A stretch of 13,490 nucleotides of DNA. It comes from Rhizophlyctis rosea. Lineage: Eukaryota; Chytridiomycota; Chytridiomycetes; Rhizophlyctidales; Rhizophlyctidaceae. The stretch is taken from positions 1 through 13,490 of the forward strand of contig JADGJC010000628.1 in assembly GCA_027596075.1 (NCBI GenBank), in the 5' to 3' direction. A program made the position numbers and the translations under genes. Below the pieces are notes generated by a model that was not told the origin of the DNA, did not search any database, and saw nothing but the letters and a program-made list of their open reading frames with translations. Below, piece after piece: positions 1 through 8,497 of this stretch. Numbering within the stretch: position 1 is the first letter of the stretch; every line of letters starts with the position of its first letter.

Positions 1-360
1 ACGAGTGTTGGGGTTGGTGGAGCGTAGGGTAGCGTAGTCAGGGTTTGATGTTTTTTTTTTGTGTGTGTGTTTTTCCGTAAGCGTGATTGTCGTCACGGTC
101 GTTTTTTTTTTTTACCCTTTCCTTTTGATGTAAATAATTTTTTCTTTGTTTTGTGGTAGTGGTTGTTGCTTTGACTGTGTGGCGTCCGTTGGTGAGGGAC
201 TTTTTGTCGGGGTGTTTGTTGGGTGAGGAGGGAGGGTGGTGATAAAATGGGGAGGGGATGCGATGTGTATGAAGGGTGAAAAGTGTTACTTGTGTTAACG
301 TATAATAATGATTGTTTCTTGCGTGTGTGCGTGTTTTTTGCTGGTATATATATCTTGCAT
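1..360 (-). promoter_or_regulatory. Possible promoter and 5' leader of a minus-strand gene starting beyond the left edge
   Basis: The plus strand is almost entirely G and T here, so the minus strand is a C/A-rich stretch of the kind common in fungal leaders. A TATA-like tract (tatatatat) lies at about 345-354 and would read as a TATA box on the minus strand. No CAT occurs on the plus strand from 1 to about 350, so any minus-strand ATG would be outside the window. The link to a gene is inference; the base skew itself is directly visible. It could instead be low-complexity intergenic DNA. Confidence 0.3.
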
Positions 361-1600
361 TTGGTTCATGATGTTGTGTTGGTGTGGCGTGTGTGATGGG
401 TGTGGTTTAGTGTGAAGACTTGATTCACGAGAGGTGATTCAATTACCGTGGGGCGAGGAATTTTGTACTGAAGTGGTCTTCCCGGTCGCATTTCTTTTTT
501 TTTTTTTTTTGCGTTTTCGCCCGGATGGGTTTTTGTGAAGACTGTGTGCACTAGGGGGAGGGTTGTCGAATCGCAGCAGTGTGGGATGTATCATTTGGGG
601 GTTGCGATGGGGGATGGGCCCAGTTCGGAGATCCATGATGTAGTGGAGCGGGTATTGTACATACATGTATGAGAAATATATTCCCTTTCTTTTTTCTCCT
701 TTCTGACTTGCTCCCATGAGGTGCTGCCCGAGATGTGGAGTGATTCCTTTCGATTGAGGTGTATGACTATTGGGTGGTAGGAAGAGGGTGAGTTGAGTGC
801 ACAATGGATGGTGTTGAAGTGGATATCACCTTGCGGTTCACCATCCTATTCTCGTTTGCATAACTGGACAGGCACTTTCGTTATGGCCTCCTGGCACATC
901 CTCCATGGAGCCGTAAAGCCATGCTGATGAGGGCGTCAGGATGGGAGTTGGTGAAAGTCAATGTAAAGTAATGAACATTCAATAGAAATTCCCTTTGTGT
1001 GATTTTGTTTTTTTCTCCCTCCGATTTTCGTTGGGTGTGAGATATTGTACTTATTATCAATTACACAACATAAGAGGGCATGCAGCGGGTATCCGTTATG
1101 GTTAGGATGCGGATCAGCGAGGCGATAATCATGCCATGGCGGAGGGACAGCAAAGGGGGGGTTTTCGAACCACAAAAAAAAAAAAAAGTCTCGACCTCAA
1201 GGAAAGAGAATTCAAAAACCTTATCTGATTGCCAGACGAGAATCTCAAGTCAATCACTTTGGTTTCCTGAGGGTGGAACGAGGACGGTACCTGTGCAGAA
1301 GAAACGTGAACTTGGGGAAGGCCACATAAAAGGGATACTGAAATATGGGCAGGCAAAGACACATGTGTGGTCAATAGACACGCCCCAAAATGAGTATTCA
1401 CTCTCAGGACGCTTTGTAGTTGCACATAGTATACTGTGTTTGTGGGTTTTGGGGTGACGTGTCCAACCAACAGCTGCTTGTCTTTATGAAGATTGACTAA
1501 CAATCCATGTCGCGATGCCGGTCAATCTGGAACAAGATGAACAACTGTCGTAGCAGCAAGCGACCCAAACTGCATTATTTTTGGCCCTACGTTAATAAAT
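361..1600. other. Stretch without a supportable gene; homopolymer tracts
   Basis: I see no supportable gene here. A run of 16 T lies at 495-510 and a run of 14 A at 1174-1187. The first half keeps the G/T-rich character of the left edge, and composition becomes neutral after about 800. The ORFs in this stretch are of chance length, and those covering the T tract translate it as lysine runs, which argues against coding. The sequences around the T run and the A run are not inverted copies of each other as far as I can align by eye. Confidence 0.5.
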
Positions 1601-1618
1601 GGGTCAAGACAATACTGA

Positions 1619-2341
1619 TTATATGCGGAAACAAAAACAGTTTCTGATGCAGGATCCTTCCATACCAGCCAGCGCAGAGTGGCAAACTTTGCTAGCTCTT
1701 GCGCAGCCGGGGGCAGGGACAAGGGGAAAATTGTCTGTAAGTGCTTGGCTGTGGGCGACAAGAACATTGATGACAAGAAACTAAATATTGGCACGGAGTG
1801 AGATGTAGGCTGTGTCCCAAGGTGTGACCTATCCAGTGGCCAACCTGCTGTAGCTTCCTTATACGTTGCATCATCACGAAGGGACGCACACCTGGCGCCA
1901 GGATTGCGTGAAGAGGATTGTTTGTGAATGAAAAGAGCTGGCTGGAAGCAGGAGGGCTGCAAAAACAGAGGAGGCTTAACCGAATCTGACTGAAGGCGGT
2001 TGAATGATTTCCAAACGGGACTCATCTGGTCAAAATTCAAGCTATAGAGCCAAACGAATTTATGCGTTGTGTTTGTTCCGAAGGTTCAACATACGGTTCC
2101 GGCGGCATTTCACGTATTGATGAACAATTATGACGCTCGTCACAAGCGTAATGCAAGGAACGCCCGCATGGAGTTAGGACAGCCATTCCATTTTTGTGAC
2201 TCCTCTGATTGGAGTGGTCCATGTGTTATACCATTGGTCGATGTTTCTTTTGTTACTCGGTGTTTTTTAGTGAGCGCATCCTCAAGTTGGAAGCGGTTGG
2301 GAATTGGAAACACTTGTACGTGTTGTCTTCAAAGCACGTGA
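1619..2341 (+). pseudogene. Possible decayed coding frame with four internal stops
   Basis: One plus-strand frame (codons starting at 1619) is read through 241 codons with only four internal stops: TGA at 1799, 1925 and 1991, and TAG at 2045. About eleven would be expected by chance. The first open block contains hydrophilic, protein-like sequence such as GRDKGKIVCKCLAVGDKNID and ends at the first TGA. The last block, after 2047, holds NNYDARHKRNARNARMELGQ and several cysteines. I do not recognise a family. A minus-strand ORF of 172 codons (1522-2040) overlaps the same DNA and is an alternative reading. It is the longest ORF in the window, but a length near that is expected about once by chance. 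Evidence is statistical and weak. Confidence 0.2.
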
Positions 2342-2978
2342 ATAGTGACAGTGAAGCTGACATTGAGTTTGACTCACACCACCCAACTAGGGAGTTGGCG
2401 GTTCCCAGTTTTCCGATACTGGCAAGTGGTTACTCTCTCCAGTGCCATCCCCGCGTTTGTGCACAAAAGGCCCTGTGTTGGCGCTCGATAGTCAGCGAAA
2501 TACTCAAGCTGTTAAATATGAACTCCGCTCGACCATTCATTGTACTGCTGCAACTTTTTTTTGCGGTCCACACAACTGTCGTGAAGTGTACGTGACGGCT
2601 GATTTCTGTTCGCCATGTGGGACGTCCCGGTAAAGGCATAGATAGGCTTGCGGTTTGGAGTCTTTATGAAACGACGGACGCAGTGTTTCCAAGTAATGAA
2701 GACAAAACTCACGGTTTGGTGGAGGACTACATAGACTCGGCGACCTCGATAGAGCTTGATCACCTGAATTGGGTTCATGAGCGTACACCACTATATGATG
2801 CCAGTTCGACACTTTCCAATACGGAAATCTGTGAACGCAGGATTTTAGAGAGATATATAGACACCACGGAAGCAATTGAGGAACCCTTTGTGACGAAAAA
2901 CAAGCGGAAGCAATTGAGGAACCCTTTGTGACGGAAAACAAGCCGAGGACGAGGAGAGAAATTGCGGTCTGTGAGTGA
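2209..2978 (+). pseudogene. Possible broken coding region, frame interrupted by a 38-bp tandem duplication
   Basis: Three overlapping plus-strand frames look protein-like in succession. The first includes SDSEADIEFDSHHPTRELAV (frame from 2209), the second NTQAVKYELRSTIHC (from 2442), and the third an acidic stretch beginning near 2617. The third runs through YIDTTEAIEEPF into the first copy of a 38-bp duplication, is thrown out of frame by the second copy, and stops at 2929-2931. Read from the second copy in the equivalent phase it stays open to a TGA at 2976-2978, so the undisturbed frame would have been about 15 codons longer. No domain is recognised and no ATG clearly starts it. The duplication is certain; that the DNA was ever coding is inference. 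Confidence 0.25.
2867..2942. repeat. Tandem duplication of a 38-bp unit
   Basis: Two adjacent copies, 2867-2904 and 2905-2942, each beginning cggaagcaattgagg, differ at a single base (A against G in the acgaaaa / acggaaa part). The unit length is not a multiple of three, so the duplication shifts any frame that crosses it. The near identity suggests a recent event, or a read-assembly artefact. Confidence 0.95.
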
Positions 2979-3780
2979 AGATGATGACCATGACATGCAA
3001 GCCCGTCATCGGGACTCTGCTTCCACCCAGTGCTGGACGCAAATGTGATTGTCCCAGGTGGTATTGAATCTTAGCGGACGTTGGAGATTGTTGATAAAAG
3101 TCACGCGACCTTTCAGAGCATTGCAGTCATTGCAAAGCGCGTGGAGCGACCTATATTTTGAACGTGCTGGAAGTTTCCAGTCTTTGAGGTAGACGGGCGA
3201 ATGTCTGCACGGACGCTCATATGAACTGGTGAGGAATCAATGCGTAGTAGGTACTTACCTCATTAATGGCGGGGCAGTTGTAAGATGCTCAAGAATCATT
3301 TGACGACCAGGGACTGCAGGAGTTCATGATTCGAAGGATGAAACCACGAATCCATCACAATGCCATGATACACGTGTCTTCTGCATTATCTATTAGTGTT
3401 GTGATCACTGATAGGAACAGGACCACCACGCCCAGTCGTGGGGCATAATGCGAACTGAACTCCCTCCATGCGCAATTACGCCAGATGTACTGTGATTTGC
3501 AACTCAACAAATGCAACATAAAGCTACTCGCAAGACCCTTCAAATTGAACGTAAGCTCTGTCTGTTGTCCTCGAGGAAATGCATTCGCACACAAGATCAA
3601 TTTGCTGACGACGCGTCCGTACTGACCACATGTCACAAATGGAAAACATTGGCCAAATCTTATATCTATCCATACCAGCAATGCCTCAATCCTCCCGAGT
3701 TGATCTGAACAAATGTGAATCAATCAGATGTAAGTGACGTCGTTATAGCATGTGGCTTGTGCGTCGAATTTGGTAAGCCG
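2979..3780. other. Stretch without a supportable gene
   Basis: Between the end of the broken frame and the repeat cluster I find only ORFs of chance length (a minus-strand one of 122 codons at 3355-3723 is the longest), with no recognisable motifs, RNA genes or clear intron signals. Confidence 0.5.
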
Positions 3781-3932
3781 TCATGTAAATCTTCACGGCC
3801 GGGCCAAGCCAAGGACAGGTATGATGCATCATGTAAATCCTCACTGCCAGACAGTTATGAGTCGTCATGTCAATCCTCACGGCCGACCCCATGAATGGGG
3901 ATTGGGGAGCCCTCATGTAAATCTTCACAACC
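3781..3932. repeat. Four-copy interspersed 20-bp repeat with spacing in multiples of 12 bp
   Basis: Four copies of a 20-bp unit close to TCATGTAAATCYTCACGGCC start at 3781, 3829, 3865 and 3913. Start-to-start distances are 48, 36 and 48 bp. Sequence between copies is much less alike, although the bases just before each copy (such as aagccg, agtcg and agccc) are somewhat related. Because spacing is divisible by three, a peptide motif of the form HVNxH recurs in one plus frame and V[KR]I[YD]M in a minus frame, so either could be mistaken for a repeat protein. The cluster ends 194 bp before the ATG of the 4126 gene, so a promoter role is possible but unproven. A decayed minisatellite is the simplest alternative. 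Confidence 0.85.
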
Positions 3933-3973
3933 GGGTGTGGGAAACGAGGAGTTGAAAAGGCCCCAGATGTATC

Positions 3974-4016
3974 GAGGTGTGAAGTTTTTTCTCTTCGTCG
4001 CAACGTTTTGCTTCCA
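3974..4016 (+). promoter_or_regulatory. Upstream block shared with the right-edge paralogue (copy A)
   Basis: The first 29 bases of this block match 26 of 29 with 12982-13010. Both then continue into a TTGCTTCCA-like stretch. It starts 152 bp upstream of the ATG at 4126. The core is a T-rich run followed by CTCTT[C/T]GTCGCA. Conservation in front of both family members suggests a promoter or leader element, or simply the extent of the ancestral duplication. Confidence 0.6.
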
Positions 4017-4125
4017 AACAACCATCAAGCTGTGAGCGTCTTTGAAAGTAGCAAACACCAAGTCTCGCCATCAAAAGCACTTCTGTAACCCACGTACAAC
4101 CACCCACCACCGCTCCGAAAACAAC

Positions 4126-4631
4126 ATGGTGAGCGTTGGCGGTCAGGTGCTTGTAATGCTGTGATTATAAGAATGCTAACCACACCGCTCCATATGTAGT
4201 CCCAGACAAGCGTCGCGGACCAGATCCAGCAACAACTCCAGTCTAAGCTCGCCGACATGATCCGAAACACCGGCCAGAGCGGTGTGAATTCCAACACCAA
4301 CACAAACATCGAACTGCGTACTATCCAGTCGCTTCACACCCAATTCTGCACGGCTATCGCCCAAGGTATGCATGCTTTCCTATTCTTCCCTCTTGCGAAA
4401 ACGCTGCAGTTCATCCCTCACGCATGTGCATTCTAACACCCGGTTCTTCCTTTGCATTTCTTAGCCTTCAACTCCGCTGAAAGTGCCTACGAGGCCGAGA
4501 AAGCCAAAGCCATTCGCGAGACTGCGCGTGCGGAGAAGTGGAAGAAGAGGGCGCTCGAAGGCAGTGAGGGAATTGAGCATCTCACCACCTACCAGGCCGC
4601 GTACTTCCGGATTGAGAATGCGGAGGAGTAA
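4126..4631 (+). CDS. Small helical hydrophilic protein of unknown function, three coding exons, 111 aa
   Basis: Coding exons are 4126-4128 (the ATG alone), 4200-4365 and 4465-4631, ending in TAA. Intron 1 (4129-4199, 71 bp) has GTGAGC, TGCTAAC at 4174-4180 and GTAG. Intron 2 (4366-4464, 99 bp) has GTATGC, TTCTAAC at 4431-4437 and CTTAG. Splicing joins one open frame. The protein starts MSQTSVADQIQQQLQSKLAD, has an Asn/Thr-rich linker around residues 24-37, and a charged, Ala/Glu/Lys-rich C-terminal half (for example EAEKAKAIRETARAEKWKKR) that looks helical or coiled-coil. I see one cysteine (residue 51), no signal peptide and no membrane segment, so a soluble intracellular protein is likely. 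Codons favour C or G at third positions, unlike the flanking DNA. I recognise no family. The broken paralogue at 13162 supports the start and first intron. An untested risk is a start further upstream. Confidence 0.8.
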
Positions 4632-4780
4632 GGGGGCGCGAATGAAATCGTATCCTGTGGGGTTTTGGAGGAATTACGGCGTGAAGGTTAGCGGGGTTGT
4701 ATCATATGTATAGTTAGTCAGAGTTTGTTTCGCGTTATGTTCAAAAGTTCCAGTTAATAGTAAAGTGATGTTACAAGTAT
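4632..4780 (+). other. Probable 3' untranslated region of the 4126 gene
   Basis: After the TAA the sequence becomes AT-richer, with a stretch reading tatcatatgtatag near 4699 and A-rich positions around 4740-4770 that could direct polyadenylation. No canonical AATAAA is present. The boundary is a guess. Confidence 0.3.
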
Positions 4781-4783
4781 ACG

Positions 4784-5185
4784 TCATTTGTTTCTCTCCA
4801 AAGACTGTTGTTGCGTTGTTCCAAGGTATCTTATGCATGAAAGTCGCACATAAAGCGATGAGCGCCTGTTGAGAAAGTAAAGGGAGGGCATGCACCTCCT
4901 CTTTGTATTTTTGACGTCGTAACACAGTGATGCATCACCGGCTGAGCGAGTTGAGCGAAGCGTTCCCGTTCTTCGATATTGCATAACATTCTGCAGAAGG
5001 TCGTCCTGTTCCCCTTCGCAATCCCGCCGGTTTAGCTTCAGACCTTTCAGGAAATACGAAACAGGATCACCTAGCGCGGCTGTGTAGAAGTTACCTCCAT
5101 CTGCACCGATGCTTTCATGCAGTCGTATTGTCGGTCTCATTGAGTGACACGCCTTTGCACCATGCCACTGCACAACTGTACCCAC
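4784..5185 (-). CDS. Doubtful 133-codon ORF convergent with the 4126 gene
   Basis: A minus-strand frame begins at a GTG, has an internal ATG at residue 16 (MRPTIRLHESIGADGG) and reads a plausible hydrophilic sequence including LGDPVSYFLKGLKLNRRDCE and EGEQDDLLQN. Its tail overlaps a second minus frame, 4674-4925, which also looks protein-like, so a frameshift between them is conceivable. About two ORFs this long are expected by chance in the window, and I see no domain, clear promoter or intron. Listed only because its composition is better than most. Confidence 0.2.
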   Translation of the reverse strand: MGTVVQWHGAKACHSMRPTIRLHESIGADGGNFYTAALGDPVSYFLKGLKLNRRDCEGEQDDLLQNVMQYRRTGTLRSTRSAGDASLCYDVKNTKRRCMPSLYFLNRRSSLYVRLSCIRYLGTTQQQSLERNK

Positions 5186-5491
5186 TCAAACTACTTGTGA
5201 GGCATATCTTTTACCAGGATGAAGTTGACAAGTCGTACTCGCAAACTTATTTATCCATACCCACGGCTCCTCACTCGCTCTTCCTCGCTGCCTCTTCGAA
5301 CAGCACTCCCTGCTTTTTGATCAATCGATGTGCGGCAAGTGCTGAGAAATATGAGTTTTGCGGATAAGCCTAGGCAACTCTTTCTCGTCCCCGCTGATAT
5401 GTATGCGGCAAATGACGACAACGAATGGTCCCAAACAGTATAGCTGTGACCCTTTCTTGACAGACATAGAGTTTTGGGGAGGGGAGGCAAC

Positions 5492-5638
5492 ATGGTGGCA
5501 TGGAAGAGGGCAATTTTCTGCCATGATAAGAGGCTGCATCATGTGGAATATGTGGACAGAGTCAGCAAGGAGGATACGCGTTCGAAGCAGTACCAGAAAA
5601 TGGTTCTTTTTTGGGCGGTTGAAGAGTTGCATCAGTGA
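5492..5638 (+). CDS. Short protein-like ORF, 48 aa, possibly a gene fragment
   Basis: From ATG at 5492 to TGA at 5636 the frame reads 48 residues, including KRLHHVEYVDRVSKEDTRSK and ending in MVLFWAVEELHQ. The frame is open upstream to a TGA at 5447. A GTGAGA lies at the end of the frame (5635), and an AACAG at 5714 would remove an 80-bp intron with a CTGAT branch-like site, extending the frame by ten codons. The composition is convincing but the length is trivial, and I recognise no family. It may be one exon of a decayed gene. Confidence 0.22.
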   Translation: MVAWKRAIFCHDKRLHHVEYVDRVSKEDTRSKQYQKMVLFWAVEELHQ

Positions 5639-5792
5639 GAGTAACTCCCTTTGTGGTCAGAAGGGAGAGTTTTGCGAGTACTGATGCATCATGTCATTCA
5701 AGCCGTTCCAACAGCTACGTAAGGCGACGGTTCGCGCAATGGTGATCTGAACCATAAACTTCTCTGTGTGAATTGTGGGCTGGAGCTTAAAT

Positions 5793-6014
5793 ATGTCTTC
5801 CAATCATGCATGGCCAGTCAACGTCCAGTCAAATGAGCTCATCCGTAACCACGCCTACCAGCGGAATCAGATCAAGGACGGCAAGCTGCCATCGGACAAC
5901 TGTTCATGAAAAGCAACTCATGAGGGAGTGTGGCATCATCAGCAACTTTCTCCATCCCACTACTGGTTTGTTAAACACTGTCAAGCGAGTCTAGTCACCG
6001 CCATGCACACTTAA
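5793..6014 (+). pseudogene. Possible 73-codon frame broken by one TGA
   Basis: ATG at 5793 opens a 38-residue frame including NELIRNHAYQRNQIKDGKLP, stopped by TGA at 5907. The same frame then stays open for another 34 codons (with HYWFVKHCQASLV) to TAA at 6012. One interruption in 73 codons hints at a nonsense mutation in a small gene or exon. The segment lies 155 bp after the 5492-5638 frame and could belong to the same decayed gene. No homologue is recognised. Confidence 0.22.
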
Positions 6015-6059
6015 CCCATTCACAAGCACTGTTGCTTGACAGCAGCGTTTCCACGCCAA

Positions 6060-6311
6060 ATGGGCATTATGTTGCAACCGCGAGCTCATACAGTGTGGAG
6101 GCATTGGTTCTGTCTGTTTCCCCGGATTGCTGCGGGAAGGCCCTGCACCTGGAAGGTGCTCTTGGAAAATTCAGCTCAGTGCGGAGCCCTCGGCTGCTGG
6201 AATGTACATTCCTCGCTGTCTGGAAAAACAAAATGCGGCAACACTCAGGCTGCAGTGCTCTTCTGCTCAGCTGGCAAAACTGAATTCTGTTCCGATCCGG
6301 CTCCATGGTAG
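6060..6311 (+). CDS. Doubtful cysteine-rich ORF, 83 aa
   Basis: ATG at 6060 opens an 83-residue frame ending in TAG at 6309. It carries seven cysteines, at residues 18, 29, 41, 46, 59, 69 and 77, clustered toward the C-terminus as in CGNTQAAVLFCSAGKTEFC. Small cysteine-rich secreted proteins are common in fungi, but there is no clear signal peptide at this start, so an upstream exon would be needed. Between about 6130 and 6280 all three plus frames and one minus frame are open at once, so openness here says little about which frame, if any, is used. Confidence 0.18.
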   Translation: MGIMLQPRAHTVWRHWFCLFPRIAAGRPCTWKVLLENSAQCGALGCWNVHSSLSGKTKCGNTQAAVLFCSAGKTEFCSDPAPW

Positions 6312-6329
6312 TTCTGTGTGTGGAGGTAA

Positions 6330-7790
6330 GCACCAGTCACAATTCTGACGCCGCTGAGGATCAAAATACAATCAGGGCTGGTCATTGTGAAGTCCGTCAC
6401 CGACTCCTTTACGCTGTATAAGAAACCAAAGGCAGGGCAGCGTTGGGGCACTGGAGGGGAGCTTTAGCTAGTTTTGGTTCCCGGTCTTGTCGTTGGAACA
6501 GGCGGAAGCATTACTGCATTCCGGAACGCAGCTTCTTTGTGGTGGTTTGATGAAGGCTAATATGCCGAGACTGCACCAATATGCAATGACTGTGGCAGCT
6601 CAATCATGCTATTTGCAAAAAACCATACGAGTTCTAGTATGCACCCACACATATCTCAGTGCATCCGTCTTTCACTCAAAAAGTGCATGGACTTCAATAT
6701 ATGACTTTCAATGCACCCGTGACTTCACGGACGATATATTTATCAATATATTACATTTATGAATACAGTATGCCTTCCTGCTCTATCCCGGAGTATTACG
6801 GAGAACGGTATGCCTTCCCGCTCTCTAACTCATGAGTCCCTCCCCATCCCCGCACATTGAAGGCAAAAAGCCAGAGATGCACTCGCCCTGACTCTCAACA
6901 GTAACCCGCCGTTGAGAGAGTTGACGAGTGGTTGGCACGAAGATGGCGCCAACCGAGCATCACCATGAGACGCCCATGTGGGGTGGTGCAAGCGTCACTA
7001 TGGTGGAGATACAGGTGACCGCAAACGGGTTAGGTTGTGTAGGCCACGAGCAATGGAGAGGAAGGAGGGGGGGCAGAGGGTGACGCTGCTTTTATAATCG
7101 CCTTGGAGCGAGCGCAGTTCTTGGCAAAAAAACCGATCCGCGAATCTCTGGCTTGGGACCGACGTCATATGCTTTGTGATTTTCGTGCCTCAAGGAAAGA
7201 CGTATAATGATTGACAGCAATCACTCGGACTTGGGTCAAATGGACCCTGAAGTGGCTTCACATTGCCAACCAAATTGAATCAATTCATCGCCAGGCTCCA
7301 GCCAATTGTGTCACGTGCTCGCAATGAGGTAAGCTGGGTCACCTGTTGTTGTTTACTCAGAAAGAATTCGATACGCCGCTTTGAACCATATCGGCAACGG
7401 GCAAGAGCACGCTGTGAAGAAAAGAGTATATATGTGGGCATTGTAAGGGCAGAGTCCCCAATGCATTTCCCCCCACCCTTGCAAAATGGATTCCTGCAGA
7501 TTGTCAAATGTTATCGTGCCAGTGTCGCCGGCATAACGCGACTGTATGGAATTTGGCAAGGAGCTCCACGGATGAACGGTCCATAGCTTTGAAAAGCTCT
7601 CGTTCGCTGAGCTTCGATTTGTGTTCTTTTCTTTTGCACCGTGTGTCGGATTGATTAGGTTAGCGGCTCGTGGACATCATCAAACGATAGGTGATTCAGA
7701 GATCTTTGACGCCCCACTTCAATGTCAGACGTCTGGGCTCAAGATTGAATCACTGCCAGTGTCAAAATTTGTGACGTGAACAAAAGGTTC
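6330..7790. other. Stretch without a supportable gene
   Basis: Only chance-length ORFs occur (91 codons at 6487-6762, 107 codons from a start at 7263). A short direct repeat lies at 6768-6824. A TATA-like ttttataatc lies at 7090-7099 but no convincing coding start follows within a few hundred bases. Confidence 0.45.
6768..6824. repeat. Short direct repeat, two 17-bp copies 40 bp apart
   Basis: The word gtatgccttccYgctct occurs at 6768-6784 and 6808-6824, differing only at the Y position. It is isolated and may be the remains of a small tandem duplication. Confidence 0.7.
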
Positions 7791-7984
7791 GGGTTTGATT
7801 GGTAACTTATATTCAGGCGATTGCCAGCACAGCTGTCTTCAAAAATTGCCCGAATGTTGCTCCCCAGCACCACATGGAGGAAATACTCCTGCCGCCTTAC
7901 ATGTGACAAATGATGATACGCCCAATGAAATGCCAAAGAGCATCACTAAGATTAGCATTGGCGCTTCGATTATTATAAGATGAA

Positions 7985-8368
7985 GTAGGTAACAGATTGA
8001 AAACGAGCGACATTCTGACGTTTTGGTTACATTCTAACCTTTTGGTTTCAGACACGATTGAATGGGTCGGAGTGGGGTCGGGTCGTCATCTGCAGCAGCT
8101 GTTAACGACAAGCGTACGAACGGTACGAGGCATAACGAGTCATGTCGACTACAAGATTGTCGCTTTCGGGGTCAGTATTCTTATTATTTACGCCAAGCGT
8201 CGGGTATCACACGTGTTTTTTGCGCGGCATATTCAGTCTCATAACGTTGGTGGTAATGGGTTAGCGGGCAAATCAATGAGCACATGTTATCCATCCTGTA
8301 ACATTCATGGAGGGTATGGTCAATTGCTCATCAGGTCTCTTGCGGCCAGTGAAAAGGGAAGAGTCTGA
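7985..8368 (+). CDS. Possible 3' exon preceded by a well-formed intron signal
   Basis: A donor at 7985 (GTAGGT) or 7989 (GTAACA), an ATTCTAAC branch-like site at 8031-8038 and a TTTCAG acceptor ending at 8051 together look like a good fungal intron of 67 or 63 bp. After the acceptor one frame is open for about 105 codons to TGA at 8366-8368. It contains a hydrophobic segment, VAFGVSILIIYAKRR, that resembles a membrane anchor followed by basic residues. However, every plus frame meets a stop shortly before the donor, so the upstream coding exon is missing. This could be a non-coding spliced RNA, a decayed gene, or coincidence. Confidence 0.22.
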   Translation, partial: VGNRLKTSDILTFWLHSNLLVSDTIEWVGVGSGRHLQQLLTTSVRTVRGITSHVDYKIVAFGVSILIIYAKRRVSHVFFARHIQSHNVGGNGLAGKSMSTCYPSCNIHGGYGQLLIRSLAASEKGRV

Positions 8369-8497
8369 AGGGCATAACACATGCGACTGGGTCGGTGAGT
8401 TTTCAAAGCGGCGAACAAAGCGTGAGATGTTGTTACGACCGCCCGCACCAACTTCCCATTATCTTTTGCAGTTGTGAACCCTATCATGGTTGTATGA
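8307..8497 (+). CDS. Doubtful tiny spliced ORF, 37 aa
   Basis: ATG at 8307 opens a frame reading NCSSGLLRPVKREESEGHNT. A GTGAGT donor at 8395 and a TTTTGCAG acceptor ending at 8471 define a 77-bp intron, and joining 8394 to 8472 keeps the frame open to TGA at 8495. Without splicing the same frame runs 56 codons to TGA at 8475. Donor and acceptor are good, but no clear CTAAC branch site is present and the product is very short. It overlaps the 7985-8368 candidate in another frame, so at most one is likely to be real. Confidence 0.15.

Noticed and set aside
806..846. Inverted repeat GGATGGTG / CACCATCC
   Set aside because: Same chance argument, and no neighbouring feature gives it meaning.
1522..2040. 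Longest ORF in the window, 172 codons on the minus strand
   Set aside because: About one ORF of roughly this length is expected by chance in six frames of 13.5 kb. There is no domain, no promoter or intron signal, and the plus strand carries an equally protein-like frame across the same DNA.
3887..3900. Short palindrome CCCCATGAATGGGG within the repeat cluster
   Set aside because: It lies in a spacer and occurs once, so it is not part of the repeated unit.
3752..3955. Apparent repeat protein with HVNxH motifs
   Set aside because: The motif follows from the 20-bp DNA repeat with spacing divisible by three. Minus-strand frames give an equally repetitive peptide, so coding is not implied.
6892..6918. 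Perfect 8-bp inverted repeat CTCTCAAC / GTTGAGAG with an 11-base loop
   Set aside because: Several 8-bp hairpins with loops under 30 bases are expected by chance in this length. No T tract, RNA family or element boundary accompanies it.
7329..7362. Possible 34-bp intron beginning GTAAGC and ending TTACTCAG
   Set aside because: Shorter than the usual minimum for fungal introns, without a branch site, and with no coding frame on both sides.
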